Assembly (NCBI GenBank): GCA_000014925.1
Contig: CP000474.1
Coordinates: forward strand, 3,472,001 to 3,536,000
DNA from: Paenarthrobacter aurescens TC1
GTDB lineage: Bacteria; Actinomycetota; Actinomycetes; Actinomycetales; Micrococcaceae
Direction of reading: 5' to 3'
DNA length: 64,000 nucleotides
This document shows positions 1-8,989 of this stretch, in pieces (the first letter of the stretch is position 1; the number at the start of each line of letters is the position of its first letter). The position numbers were made by a program, and so were the translations under genes. The notes under the pieces are model-generated. The model was not told the origin of the DNA. It saw only the letters and a list, made by a program, of their open reading frames with translations, and ran no database searches.

Positions 1-30
1 ACCAACAAACCAGTTTTATCTAAGCCATGA

Positions 31-1128
31 TCATGCATTCTGGTTCTCCGAATTATGGTTTTCGCTGCGTGTTCTAGTCCACACCTCATCAAGGACCTTT
101 TCCAAGGTCTTTGAGAAGGTCTGCATGTTAAACCAACGTGCAACTTCGAGCACTTGCTCTTGAGGTATCGCAGCAGCTTTTTTCACGGCGGCATGTACCG
201 AAACCGGGTCATGAGAATCCAGCCAGACTCCGATGCCCAAAGTCTCAATGTCCAACGGCATCCAGTCGTTCCTGGTCATGACAACGGGCCGGCCGAGAGC
301 CAAGGCATCCGAAAACTCCGTCAGGCCGGAAAGCATGGAAGGATCGAGCAGAGGAATAATCACCACCTGCGACTTGGCCATTAGGGCCATGACCTCCGGA
401 TACGATGGACGACCTGCACTCTCAGTGAGCTCTCCTTGTCGGAACGCCGCCGCAACATCGCCGTCGAGAATGTAACCGTCGAGTTGTCCGGATCCAGCGA
501 GCTTCCTCAAAGACTTATAGTCGCGATTCGTCTTGCCTGCCGCTATGAAGTCGGCCTGCACCTCGGCTAGGCCAACGTCATATTGAGTCCACGAAAGATC
601 AGGACCCCAACCCGCCACGGTGATGGTGGTAGGGGGTACCCCATCTAATTCCATGAGTTGCTTTATTCGATCACTGAAAACAAGCACTGCATCTGCTGGC
701 TCAAGACACCACTTCGCCCAACGCGATATTGGGTAGCTGTGCACCAGTACGACGTACGGGATTCGAACAAGGCGCAGCCTTTTTAACAGTCCAATCAGGG
801 TCCCTGTCTTAGGATTCGCTGCGTAGACCAAACTGCCACTATTGACCCCAGTCAAGGCCCAGGCAGCTTGTATAGGATCGCCGACCAACCGTTCAACCTG
901 CCCGATTATAAGTCGGAGAAGTCTGTGTTTCTCACCTACATGGTTAAGGCAAATGTCGGTAACGGAAGCGCGCCAATTGTCGGAGAGATTCCAAAGCCCC
1001 CACAAGTGTTGGGCAGGATATAACTGACTCTGAATGAGGCGCTGTGCTTCTTTCATTCGGTAGCTATTGATTAAGACAACACGCTTATGGGATGCAACGC
1101 TTCGAAGCTTCTTAGATCTGCCTATCAC
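31..1128 (-). CDS. Glycosyltransferase, GT4-like
   Basis: This 365-residue protein probably transfers a sugar from a nucleotide donor during surface polysaccharide assembly. The C-terminal half has the GT-B donor-site layout: a hydrophobic strand (QVVIIPLLDPS) followed by GLTEFSDALALGRPVVMT, the EX7E-like helix and the conserved G-P-V strand of GT4 enzymes. The N-terminal half is divergent, which is usual for the acceptor domain. The start overlaps the end of the upstream GT4 gene by 17 bp, so the two are probably translated from one minus-strand message. No signal peptide or membrane segment is seen. Family assignment is good; donor and acceptor cannot be read from the sequence. Confidence 0.8.
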   Translation of the reverse strand: MIGRSKKLRSVASHKRVVLINSYRMKEAQRLIQSQLYPAQHLWGLWNLSDNWRASVTDICLNHVGEKHRLLRLIIGQVERLVGDPIQAAWALTGVNSGSLVYAANPKTGTLIGLLKRLRLVRIPYVVLVHSYPISRWAKWCLEPADAVLVFSDRIKQLMELDGVPPTTITVAGWGPDLSWTQYDVGLAEVQADFIAAGKTNRDYKSLRKLAGSGQLDGYILDGDVAAAFRQGELTESAGRPSYPEVMALMAKSQVVIIPLLDPSMLSGLTEFSDALALGRPVVMTRNDWMPLDIETLGIGVWLDSHDPVSVHAAVKKAAAIPQEQVLEVARWFNMQTFSKTLEKVLDEVWTRTRSENHNSENQNA

Positions 1129-2266
1129 AAGTTATCGCTCCTTCTGGGTCGATGCCGAGGTTCAGCCCCATCCATGTTTCGAGTCCCTGCCTGAATACAC
1201 TGGCATCAAATTTCATCGCGTATTCAGAACAAGCTTCCGGGGAAAGTGACTCGACATGACTCAGAGCCGATGCCATCTCGCTACGGTCCTCGAAATCGAA
1301 CATCCGCCAGCCTGAGACACCCTCCACCACGGTCTCAGCAACTCCTCCTGTCATCGGCCCAATAACGGGCGTTCCCACGGCCATTGCCTCAACAGGCATA
1401 ATTCCGAAATCTTCGATTGCGGGAAAGATGAGAGCTAAAGCTCGCTGGTAGAGCGCGTAAAGCATTGCGTCACTTACCTTGCCTACGAACGTTACCGACG
1501 TGGGGGCCGCATCTGCTTGAACTTTGAGCCTTGCGGCCTCAGGCCCTGATCCAGCGATAACAACGGGGATGTTCGTGGCAGCACCAAATTCGATCACTGT
1601 GTCAAGGCGCTTATACGCCACAAGACGTGATGCGCCAAGGACAAAAGTGCTCGGTAACGTGTGAAATACCCGGGCCTCGGCAGGAGAAAGTAGATCCGAC
1701 CAATCCCCCGCCGAAGCAATGGCGTTTACCTGAACAGGTGGATGAAGGACGGATGCATCCCTGTCCCAGCATTCGCGGATTCGGTCCTGAATGAAGTGGC
1801 TGTTTGCCGCTAGTTTCCCTGAAAAGCGAGAGGCCGCCAGGTCTCGGTGCCTGAGGTATGGCGCGACGGCCCGCGCAAGCCGGCCGTTGCCCCGTGGATC
1901 CATTTCTGGAGTCCAAATGTACCTACCAGGCGTATGAATATAGGAGAATTTTGGTACGTCGGGCTGGTCCTTTAGTCGCGCATGGTGAGCAAAAAGGTGG
2001 GAGCTAACTAGCATCCAGTCGTACTCTTTACTGGTCCTCATACGAGTCCATGTGGGACTCATGAAGGGCATCGCTAGGGCTTTGCGGCCGCGGAGGGGCG
2101 TCTTGGCCAGCCACGACTCCTGGACTGGAGCCGCCAAATGGTCGGTGGTCGACTCCGCCCACAGGCACCTGATCTCCGAATTCGGCAGAGCAAGAGCCAT
2201 TTCTTCTACAACTTTTTCTGACCCGCCAGATGACGCGAGCCATTCATGGACGATTAGCCCACCCAT
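1112..2266 (-). CDS. Glycosyltransferase family 4
   Basis: This is a GT-B fold enzyme of 384 residues, resembling the WbaZ-type mannosyltransferases of O-antigen and capsule loci. The N-terminus (GGLIVHEWLASSGGSEKVVE) is the acceptor-domain glycine-rich loop. The C-terminal domain has VIAGSGPE, VTFVGKVSD and an EX7E motif in EDFGIMPVEAMAVGTPVIG. An in-frame ATG lies 15 bp further upstream, but the GGGGGG-rich ribosome binding site precedes the ATG at 2266, so that start is preferred. It is the first gene of a two-gene minus-strand unit with the glycosyltransferase at 31-1128, and lies divergent to the sugar transferase at 2742. Substrate is not determinable. Confidence 0.88.
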   Translation of the reverse strand: MGGLIVHEWLASSGGSEKVVEEMALALPNSEIRCLWAESTTDHLAAPVQESWLAKTPLRGRKALAMPFMSPTWTRMRTSKEYDWMLVSSHLFAHHARLKDQPDVPKFSYIHTPGRYIWTPEMDPRGNGRLARAVAPYLRHRDLAASRFSGKLAANSHFIQDRIRECWDRDASVLHPPVQVNAIASAGDWSDLLSPAEARVFHTLPSTFVLGASRLVAYKRLDTVIEFGAATNIPVVIAGSGPEAARLKVQADAAPTSVTFVGKVSDAMLYALYQRALALIFPAIEDFGIMPVEAMAVGTPVIGPMTGGVAETVVEGVSGWRMFDFEDRSEMASALSHVESLSPEACSEYAMKFDASVFRQGLETWMGLNLGIDPEGAITCDRQI

Positions 2267-2281
2267 CCTGTTTCCCCCCAT

Positions 2282-2741
2282 TGTCTGAGCAAGGCGTTAT
2301 TCACGTTTTTGAGTCACGGGGATGAACGGCTCCACTTCGCAGAGTTGGACACCCGCACTGCTAGGCCACTTCGAGACCCACGAGTTGAGTCGCCAAGCAG
2401 CCCCGTCCACTCCAGTTTGCGTGACCCGCGGTAGTCGTGCAAATTGCACGTTACCTCGATGGGTAGTCTGCTGCTCCCCGCCCAAACACCCGAAGCAGAC
2501 TTTGCGTCGCAGATACGAGGTCGGCACGAGGGATGCCCGCTTTCACTCCACCCCAACAAGGGTGCTGGGGCTCCGCATGCCCCAGCACTCTTGTTACGAC
2601 AAGTTGTGTTTGAGGTCTTTTTTAGGTCCTAAGGGTAGGTGCTCAAGGTAAGAGTCATGATCGTCATGGTGTCCGGCGTGGCTTCTTTCACCGAGTAACA
2701 TTCAGTACATTGAGAACCGCATAGCTGTGCAAGGAGTAGAA
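2282..2741. other. Divergent intergenic region of the polysaccharide locus
   Basis: About 460 bp separate the minus-strand glycosyltransferases from the plus-strand sugar transferase, so it should hold promoters for both directions. No convincing gene is seen. It contains a long hairpin (2555-2595) and, 20 bases beyond it, a T6 run near 2618. The ribosome binding site AAGGAG for the sugar transferase lies at its right end. Confidence 0.5.
2555..2595. repeat. Long inverted repeat (17-bp stem)
   Basis: The arms 2555-2571 (AACAAGGGTGCTGGGGC) and 2579-2595 pair with one G-T mismatch around a 7-base loop. No T-run follows directly, so it is not a standard intrinsic terminator. It could be a leader structure, a regulator site or a degraded terminator. 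Confidence 0.6.
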
Positions 2742-4208
2742 GTGGGGACACTGCACCAAGCGGAAGCGAATGTGCTTCACAAACAAGGCTCGTGGAGTCG
2801 CACGTTCTCCCGCCGTCTTAGAATAATAGACGCCGGGGTTGTGATGTGGGCCGTGGCGGGCGCCTTTGGAGTCCGATTTGGGTTTGACGATATCGGTAGC
2901 GGCCAATTTCGGGATGATCAGTACATAGCGCTGTCGGCGTTACTCGCTGTGGCTTGGTGGATAATGCTGGAGTTATGGGGTACTCGGGAGCCCAAAATCC
3001 TCGGCTCTGGCACAGATGAGTACAAACGCGTGCTTGCCGCATCAGCGTGGCTCTTCGGATTTGTTGCTGTCCTTTCGTATGCACTTCATTTTGAAACTGC
3101 TAGGGGCTTCGTTGGTTTGGCATTCCCAGCGGGGGTTGTCGGGCTCTTAGTTGCCCGATGGTTAATCCGCCAACACCTGAGTATGGCCAGACGGCGCGGC
3201 GCCAGCACTTCCCGCGTTTTGATTGTCGGAGGACCGCACTCTGCTCAGCATTTAGTGGAGTCTCTACAGAGTGTCCCGGATGCGGGCTACCTCCCCGTCG
3301 CTGTTCACCTGCCCGGAGCGGACTCCGTCGAGCGAGTAGCATCGACTGTTCCGGTGACGGGCGTTGGCAGCAATTTTGACTCCATTCTGGGCGCAATCGT
3401 CGATACAGGTGTAGACGCAGTAGCCATCTCCGCCGGAGTGAACATGCACCCCAAGGACCTCCGTCGTTTGGGATGGGAACTTTCGGCTCGAGATATCGGC
3501 ATGATCCTTGCGCCCGCGCTAACGGACGTCGCTGGCCCACGAATACACACTCAGCCGGTCGCGGGTTTGCCCCTCATTCACGTGTCTACACCGAAGCTGA
3601 CTGGGGGCAAAAAGGTAGCCAAACGAACATTTGATATCGCCATTGCTGGCCTTCTAGTGGTGTTACTTGCACCTCTGTTCCTCGTAGTCGGAGTACTGGT
3701 GAAGCTCACGAGTCCAGGCCCGATCTTCTATCGTCAACAACGTGTAGGGCTGCGGGGTTCGACCTTCAATATGTTGAAGTTTCGTTCAATGAGAGCCAAC
3801 GCCGATTCTGAACTGCTCGCTCTCCTACAGGCCCAAGGGTCCGCAGACACTCCCTTGTTCAAGATTGAAAACGATCCGAGAATCACCAGCGTCGGCCGCG
3901 TACTCCGGAAGTTCTCCCTAGATGAATTGCCTCAGCTCTTTAACGTGCTTGGTGGCAGTATGAGCCTCGTCGGGCCTCGTCCTCAACGCGACGGAGAAGT
4001 TGCTCTCTACGACGATGCAGCCCACCGTCGCTTATACGTGAGTCCAGGCATGAGCGGCCTATGGCAGGTCAGCGGCCGCTCCAATTTGTCCTGGGAGGAA
4101 AGCATCCGACTCGACCTTTACTACGTGGAGAACTGGTCTCTCATGGGCGACATCGTCATCCTGTTCAGAACGTTCAAGGCAGTCTTCGCCAGTACCGGCG
4201 CTATTTAG
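2742..4208 (+). CDS. Exopolysaccharide polyprenyl-phosphate sugar transferase
   Basis: This is probably the priming enzyme that puts the first sugar phosphate on the lipid carrier for polysaccharide synthesis. The N-terminal part has about five membrane segments, followed by a cytosolic nucleotide-binding-like region (VLIVGGPHSAQHLVESLQ). The C-terminal bacterial sugar transferase domain begins at KRTFDIAIAGLLVVLLAPLF and carries SPGPIFYRQQRVG, MLKFRSM, DELPQLFNVLGGSMSLVGPR and PGMSGLWQVSGR, all hallmarks of the WbaP/WcaJ/CpsE group. The GTG at 2742 is preferred over the GTG at 2727 because AAGGAG sits five bases before it. The UDP-glucose dehydrogenase gene follows after 52 bp. Confidence 0.93.
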   Translation: MGTLHQAEANVLHKQGSWSRTFSRRLRIIDAGVVMWAVAGAFGVRFGFDDIGSGQFRDDQYIALSALLAVAWWIMLELWGTREPKILGSGTDEYKRVLAASAWLFGFVAVLSYALHFETARGFVGLAFPAGVVGLLVARWLIRQHLSMARRRGASTSRVLIVGGPHSAQHLVESLQSVPDAGYLPVAVHLPGADSVERVASTVPVTGVGSNFDSILGAIVDTGVDAVAISAGVNMHPKDLRRLGWELSARDIGMILAPALTDVAGPRIHTQPVAGLPLIHVSTPKLTGGKKVAKRTFDIAIAGLLVVLLAPLFLVVGVLVKLTSPGPIFYRQQRVGLRGSTFNMLKFRSMRANADSELLALLQAQGSADTPLFKIENDPRITSVGRVLRKFSLDELPQLFNVLGGSMSLVGPRPQRDGEVALYDDAAHRRLYVSPGMSGLWQVSGRSNLSWEESIRLDLYYVENWSLMGDIVILFRTFKAVFASTGAI

Positions 4209-4260
4209 CGCACCCGCCGCATAGTTCGGTGAATAGTCTCGCAAAGGAAGGCATTTTTTA

Positions 4261-5574
4261 ATGCGCATATCAGTAATAGGTTGCGGCTACCTGGGGGCAG
4301 TGCATGCAGCGTGCATGGCCAAGCTTGGGCATGAGGTCGTAGGAATCGATGTAGACGAAGCAAAGATTTCCGAACTCTCAGCTGCCAGGTCACCGTTCTA
4401 CGAGCCTGGGCTTGCCGAGTTGCTTTCTGAGGTTCAGGAAACTGGACGACTGTCGTTCACTACAAACATGGCATCCGCGTCCGGTAGCGACATTCACTTC
4501 GTCTGTGTGGGGACACCACAGAAGAAGGGTGAAAATGGCGCAGACATGTCCTACGTCGACGCGGCGATACAAAGCTTATTCCCCTACTTGGCCCCTGGTG
4601 ACTTGGTTGTGGGAAAATCTACCGTACCCGTTGGCACCGCCGACCGAATCGCCAGCTTAATCAATGCCGCTCACCCTGGTGTCCATCTCGTCTGGAACCC
4701 AGAATTTCTCCGAGAGGGGCATGCGGTTTCTGACACACTTCACCCGGACCGCTTTGTGTATGGCGTTGCTGATGGATCGGAAGATCATCCTGCCGTCGCA
4801 ACACTCGATGAAGTTTATGCCTCGCCTCTGGCCGAAGGAACGCCACGACTTGTTATGGATTTGCCGACGGCAGAACTTGTAAAAACGGCCGCGAATTCGT
4901 TCCTCGCCACAAAAATTTCTTTCATCAACGCAATGGCAGAACTCTGTGAAGCCTCCGGTGCTGACGTGACGCGGTTGGCGGATGCTATCGGGATGGATGA
5001 CAGGATTGGCCGGAAGTTCCTTCACGCAGGCATCGGATTCGGTGGCGGTTGCCTTCCGAAGGACATTCGCGCCTTCATGGCTCGGGCTGGCGAACTTGGA
5101 GCCGATCAGGCTCTGACGTTCCTCCGGGAAGTAGACGCGATTAATATGAGGCGGAGAACTCGCGTCGTGGAGCTAACCCGTGAGCTGTGCGGTGATGGTC
5201 TCTTAGGCAAACGGATCACTGTACTGGGTGCCGCCTTCAAGCCTGAAAGCGATGACGTTCGAGACTCCCCCGCGCTGAGCATCGCGGCTCAGCTACAGCT
5301 ACAAGGTGCCGTGGTGACTGTTACAGACCCCAAAGCTCTGGAAAATGCAGCCCGCCGGTTTCCCGACCTTCAATACGTAGAAGACACAGAGGAAGCCGTC
5401 GCTAACGCTGACGTATTACTCCTTCTAACTGAATGGCAGGAGTACCGCGACCTGGATCCACACATGCTGAAGGACTCCGTATCTAGGCCCCGAGTTCTAG
5501 ATGGACGCAACGTACTCGACCCAGCCAAGTGGCGTGCCGCAGGCTGGCATTACCGCGGCCTGGGACGGCCGTAG
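4261..5574 (+). CDS. ugd: UDP-glucose 6-dehydrogenase
   Basis: The enzyme oxidises UDP-glucose twice with NAD+ to give UDP-glucuronate, a precursor for acidic surface polysaccharide. The N-terminus has the Rossmann motif VIGCGYLGAVHAACMAKLG. The active-site segment GFGGGCLPKD carries the catalytic cysteine, and the C-terminal domain has GAAFKPESDDVRDSPAL, typical of the UDP-sugar-binding part. Length (437 residues) matches the family. An AAGGAAGG ribosome binding site precedes the ATG. It sits between the priming sugar transferase and the DUF4012 gene on the same strand, consistent with one polysaccharide operon. Confidence 0.96.
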   Translation: MRISVIGCGYLGAVHAACMAKLGHEVVGIDVDEAKISELSAARSPFYEPGLAELLSEVQETGRLSFTTNMASASGSDIHFVCVGTPQKKGENGADMSYVDAAIQSLFPYLAPGDLVVGKSTVPVGTADRIASLINAAHPGVHLVWNPEFLREGHAVSDTLHPDRFVYGVADGSEDHPAVATLDEVYASPLAEGTPRLVMDLPTAELVKTAANSFLATKISFINAMAELCEASGADVTRLADAIGMDDRIGRKFLHAGIGFGGGCLPKDIRAFMARAGELGADQALTFLREVDAINMRRRTRVVELTRELCGDGLLGKRITVLGAAFKPESDDVRDSPALSIAAQLQLQGAVVTVTDPKALENAARRFPDLQYVEDTEEAVANADVLLLLTEWQEYRDLDPHMLKDSVSRPRVLDGRNVLDPAKWRAAGWHYRGLGRP

Positions 5575-5577
5575 CTA

Positions 5578-7443
5578 ATGAGTGATCGCTCTATAAAGAC
5601 CGCTTCGCGGATGCCGAAGTCAGGCAAAACGCCAGCTACGATCGCTAGCCGGCTTGGTCGTCGTCTCGCCGTCATAGTTATCTGCATAGTTGCTCTTGGC
5701 GTTGCGCTGGTCGGTCTTAGCGCTTGGATCGCGTCTAAAGCAAATACGATAAAGTCTGAACTACATGCAGCTGAGGCACTGATTCCGACGCTGAAGACGC
5801 AGATCGGCAACAACGACTCTGCCGGCGCTGCGGGAACGGTCGAGTCTCTAGTCCGCCACACGGCAGCGGCTCGCGAAGAAACTGATCATCCTTTGTGGAA
5901 GGCAGCGTCAATGCTGCCGCTACTCGGCCCGAATTTCCAGGCGGCAACCGAAGTTGCGACGTCCGCGGATGACGTCGCACGTCTGGGGGCTGTCCCTCTA
6001 GTGAAGGCTTTTCAGTCCTTGGATTGGCAAACTCTGACGCCGGCGCCCGGCGGCATGGACCTTGAGCCGCTGGCGGCGGCTGCCCCTCACGTTCAGACAG
6101 CTGCACACGCGGTGCGGGAGTCGTCAAAGCGTCTTGACGGGCTCGACGCCACCAATCTAGTACCCCAGATCGCCGAACCCCTGGAGTCGGTACGGAAAGA
6201 GTTGGCCAACGTCAGCGCCGGATTGGACTCAGCGGCAGATGCAGCGTATCTTGCTCCGAGGATGCTTGGGGCTGACGGCTCGCGGAGATACCTGCTTCTG
6301 ATTCAAAACAGCGCCGAGTCCAGGGCAACTGGGGGTATTCCGGGGGCGCTGGCAGTTCTCAAAGTGGACAACGGTATCCTCACGCTCGAATCTCAGAAAA
6401 GCGCAGGCGAGCTGGGCGCATTTTCGCCACCAATCCCGACGGACTCTGAACAGCAGGCGATATTTTCGGCTCGGGTGGGCAAATTCATGCAGGACGTCAA
6501 TCTCACCCCTGACTTCGCAACGACTGCCAGCATTGCACAGGCAATGTGGGGACGAAGCACCGGCGAAGAATTGGATGGCGTGCTCTCCCTGGATCCCGTT
6601 GCGCTGAGCTTTATTCTTGAAGCGACCGGTCCCGTACAGATTACTGACCCAGTCGTCCAGCAAATTGGACACAAGTTGCCGAGACAGCTTACGGGCGAGA
6701 ACGTGGTAAAGACGCTGTTGTCAGATGCCTACTCGATGATCGACGAACCCCGACTCCAAGACGTGTACTTCGCGGGTGCCGCCAAGGAAATTTTCGGGGC
6801 GTTGTCCTCTGGCAGGACAGATCCTAAGCGGCTAATCGATGCCCTATCCAAGGGCGTTGAAGAGCGACGTGTCTTGTTGTGGTCAACCTCCACCGAGGAA
6901 CAGCGGACAATTGCACGGTACTCACTGGGCGGGCTCGTCTCGGGAGCGGCCATCACCCCTGCCCAGTTTGGTATCTATTTCAACGATGGTACTGGCGCAA
7001 AAATGGACTATTGGATCAAGCGGACAGTTCAGGTGGTCAGAGACTGCACGAGGGATGGCTACCGGGAAGTTGCTGTGAGAGTAACGAGCACCAATACAGC
7101 ACCTGCCGATGCTGCCAAGTCGCTGCCCGCGTACGTAACGGGCAACGGCTCATTCGGCGTCCCCGCAGGCTCTGTGCAGACTAACGTTGTAGCTTATGGA
7201 CCCGTCCAATCGAATATTGACACTGTTGTCAGGGACGGAACAACGATCCCCTTCGCAGCGCAACATCACGTTCAACGAGCCGTCGGCACGTCCACAATTA
7301 GGCTGGCCCCAGGAGAAAGCACGACGCTTGACTTCAATTTCGGGCATATCGTTCAGCATTCGGAGCCGAAACTCGTTGTCACGCCAACGACTCAGGCTGT
7401 CAACGATGTGATCCAAGCCACAAACCTTGCCCCCTGTGAATAA
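5578..7443 (+). CDS. DUF4012 domain-containing membrane-anchored protein
   Basis: This 621-residue protein has a short cytosolic N-terminus, one membrane segment at about residues 27-50 (RLAVIVICIVALGVALVGLS) and a large extracellular part. The external part contains YLLLIQNSAESRATGGIPGA, the signature of DUF4012 proteins, which are common in actinobacterial polysaccharide clusters and have no assigned reaction. The gene starts three bases after the dehydrogenase stop codon, so the two are very likely cotranscribed. No clear ribosome binding site precedes the ATG, suggesting translational coupling; a second in-frame ATG lies 33 bp downstream. A role in polysaccharide attachment or export is inference from context. 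Confidence 0.85.
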   Translation: MSDRSIKTASRMPKSGKTPATIASRLGRRLAVIVICIVALGVALVGLSAWIASKANTIKSELHAAEALIPTLKTQIGNNDSAGAAGTVESLVRHTAAAREETDHPLWKAASMLPLLGPNFQAATEVATSADDVARLGAVPLVKAFQSLDWQTLTPAPGGMDLEPLAAAAPHVQTAAHAVRESSKRLDGLDATNLVPQIAEPLESVRKELANVSAGLDSAADAAYLAPRMLGADGSRRYLLLIQNSAESRATGGIPGALAVLKVDNGILTLESQKSAGELGAFSPPIPTDSEQQAIFSARVGKFMQDVNLTPDFATTASIAQAMWGRSTGEELDGVLSLDPVALSFILEATGPVQITDPVVQQIGHKLPRQLTGENVVKTLLSDAYSMIDEPRLQDVYFAGAAKEIFGALSSGRTDPKRLIDALSKGVEERRVLLWSTSTEEQRTIARYSLGGLVSGAAITPAQFGIYFNDGTGAKMDYWIKRTVQVVRDCTRDGYREVAVRVTSTNTAPADAAKSLPAYVTGNGSFGVPAGSVQTNVVAYGPVQSNIDTVVRDGTTIPFAAQHHVQRAVGTSTIRLAPGESTTLDFNFGHIVQHSEPKLVVTPTTQAVNDVIQATNLAPCE

Positions 7444-7618
7444 GGGAAGACGTGCAAGTTAATCCTTTGTAACGGGTATGGATTTTCTTTGCCCCTAGTT
7501 GGGATCAAATGGTAGGTTCTATATGGGCAGCACACTGGGATTTCACTTACGGTCACGTAGGGTCTCGGAAATCTCCAAAAACCACGTCGCACCACTAAAG
7601 GTCTCAGGGGGGACACAC

Positions 7619-8230
7619 ATGAGAAAATCTCTCGCAGCACTTACTCTTGCAGGTTCTATCGCACTTCTCGGCGCAGTTCCGGCCGTAGCGAACAACGCCA
7701 ACTACCCGGCACCGAACACTACTGTTGCCGTTTCTGATGCCTCCGTGGCACCGGGCGAAGCATTTATCTTCAGTGGCACCGGCTTTACACCGGGTGAGGG
7801 CATCACCATCACTGTGACGCCGACGGGGACGCCTGCAGCCAGTGGTAGCGTTTCCGCCGGCAGCCTCGCCATTGCGGGACGCATCCCGCTAGCACCGTCA
7901 ACCATTTCAGCAGTTGCTGACGGCAACGGCGCGTTCTCCGCTTCAATCGTTATCAACGAGCCCGGCTCCTACGCAATTACCGCCACTGGCAACTCATCCG
8001 GCACAACCGTTGGACCCGTCACGGTGGTAGTTGGTGGAGCAGCCCTCTCGAACACGGGCGGCAACTCCGGCACTGGGCTGGCTAACACTGGCGGTGTGCC
8101 GCTGGCAAACACCGGTGCTGACTCCAGCCTCATCCTGTGGTCCCTCGTGGGCGCAGGCGCACTGGCAGCTGGCACGGCGTCTGTCGTAGTGGCACGCCGC
8201 CGCGGAAAGAGCACCGAGGTTTCTGCCTGA
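7619..8230 (+). CDS. Secreted wall-anchored protein with LAXTG sorting signal
   Basis: This is a 203-residue exported protein likely attached to peptidoglycan by a class E-type sortase, which recognises LAXTG in high-GC Gram-positives; no sortase is in this window. It has a signal peptide (MRKSLAALTLAGSIALLGAV...AVAN), an Ig-like or beta-sandwich middle (about residues 35-135) and a sorting tail: LANTG, a hydrophobic segment, then RRRGK. Two related motifs, LSNTG and LANTG, precede the last LANTG within 25 residues. The ATG at 7619 is chosen because AGGGGGG lies just upstream and the signal peptide starts there. A strong terminator follows. Confidence 0.85.
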   Translation: MRKSLAALTLAGSIALLGAVPAVANNANYPAPNTTVAVSDASVAPGEAFIFSGTGFTPGEGITITVTPTGTPAASGSVSAGSLAIAGRIPLAPSTISAVADGNGAFSASIVINEPGSYAITATGNSSGTTVGPVTVVVGGAALSNTGGNSGTGLANTGGVPLANTGADSSLILWSLVGAGALAAGTASVVVARRRGKSTEVSA

Positions 8231-8250
8231 ATCTAGGCCTTAAGCATCTG

Positions 8251-8300
8251 AGGGTGGATTGCCAACAAGACTCTTGTTGGCAATCCACCCTCTCTTTTTT
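8251..8300 (+). terminator. Strong intrinsic terminator
   Basis: A perfect 20-bp inverted repeat (8251-8270 and 8272-8291, AGGGTGGATTGCCAACAAGA and its complement) is followed by TCTCTTTTTT. It ends transcription of the LAXTG protein gene. Confidence 0.93.
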
Positions 8301-8345
8301 GGTTGCGTTTCCTCGGGAAGGTCGTCTGTGGTATCCATATGAACT

Positions 8346-8507
8346 ATGGGGCGACATTGGAGAAGACACAGATGGCGTTTTGAACTGTCCGTCCCCAAGA
8401 TACAGAGACGAAGGCTGCCCCCAGACCTTCTTCAATATGCTTTGCTAGGTCTGCTGGCTTTTGCAGCTATAGGCGTCAGCGCTTGGGCCCTAATTCGAAC
8501 TACATGA
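8346..8507 (+). CDS. Small single-pass membrane protein (53 aa)
   Basis: The reading frame from the ATG at 8346 to the TGA at 8505-8507 encodes 53 residues: a very basic N-terminus (MGRHWRRHRWRF...) followed by one hydrophobic segment (LLQYALLGLLAFAAIGVSAW) and a short RTT tail. The positive-inside layout is typical of a small membrane protein. The VanZ-like gene starts about 10 bp later, so coexpression is likely. The ribosome binding site is weak. The family was not recognised; it could be a chance frame, though the basic-then-hydrophobic layout argues for a real product. Confidence 0.45.
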   Translation: MGRHWRRHRWRFELSVPKIQRRRLPPDLLQYALLGLLAFAAIGVSAWALIRTT

Positions 8508-8517
8508 AAGCGCGCCC

Positions 8518-8952
8518 TTGAGAAATCCACCTCCCTGGCGGGTTGTGCTAGGCACATATCTCGCTGGCCTAGCGCTCGTCGGTTTCTGGCCGACACCCCT
8601 GGATAAAGCAGTTTTTGGAACACTTGCTGCCATGCTGAGGTATCTCCACAGATATGGTGTCCCTGCTTGGATTGACTACCAGTTCGTTGAGCGCGCAGCC
8701 AATGTAGCAATGTTTATTCCATTGGGCTTTCTGGCCACCATGGCCCTGCCCGCCAAGGCGTGGTGGCAGGTAGCTGGCATCAGCTTGCTAGCTTCCACTT
8801 GTATGGAGTTGGGACAGCTTCTGTTCATTGCTGGCCGCTTTTCAAGCCTCATGGATGTTGTCACAAATACGATTGGAGCAGTCATCGGTGTAGCAGCGGC
8901 CCGTCTTATTACTCGCAAAGAAACGCCGGTGACCGCTACCGGGGCGCCCTGA
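8518..8952 (+). CDS. VanZ-like family membrane protein
   Basis: This 144-residue protein has about four membrane segments and the VanZ-like pattern NVAMFIPLGFLATM followed by STCMELGQLLF and SSLMDVVTNTIGAVIG. VanZ-like proteins are small integral membrane proteins; VanZ itself gives low-level teicoplanin resistance by an unknown mechanism. No ATG is available before the first membrane segment in this frame, so the TTG at 8518 is used. It follows the 53-residue membrane protein closely and lies downstream of the terminator at 8251-8300, so it is a separate unit from the polysaccharide operon. Confidence 0.82.
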   Translation: MRNPPPWRVVLGTYLAGLALVGFWPTPLDKAVFGTLAAMLRYLHRYGVPAWIDYQFVERAANVAMFIPLGFLATMALPAKAWWQVAGISLLASTCMELGQLLFIAGRFSSLMDVVTNTIGAVIGVAAARLITRKETPVTATGAP

Positions 8953-8989
8953 CGGTTCAATCGCCGAGCCGTCGCCGCGGCTATACGCG

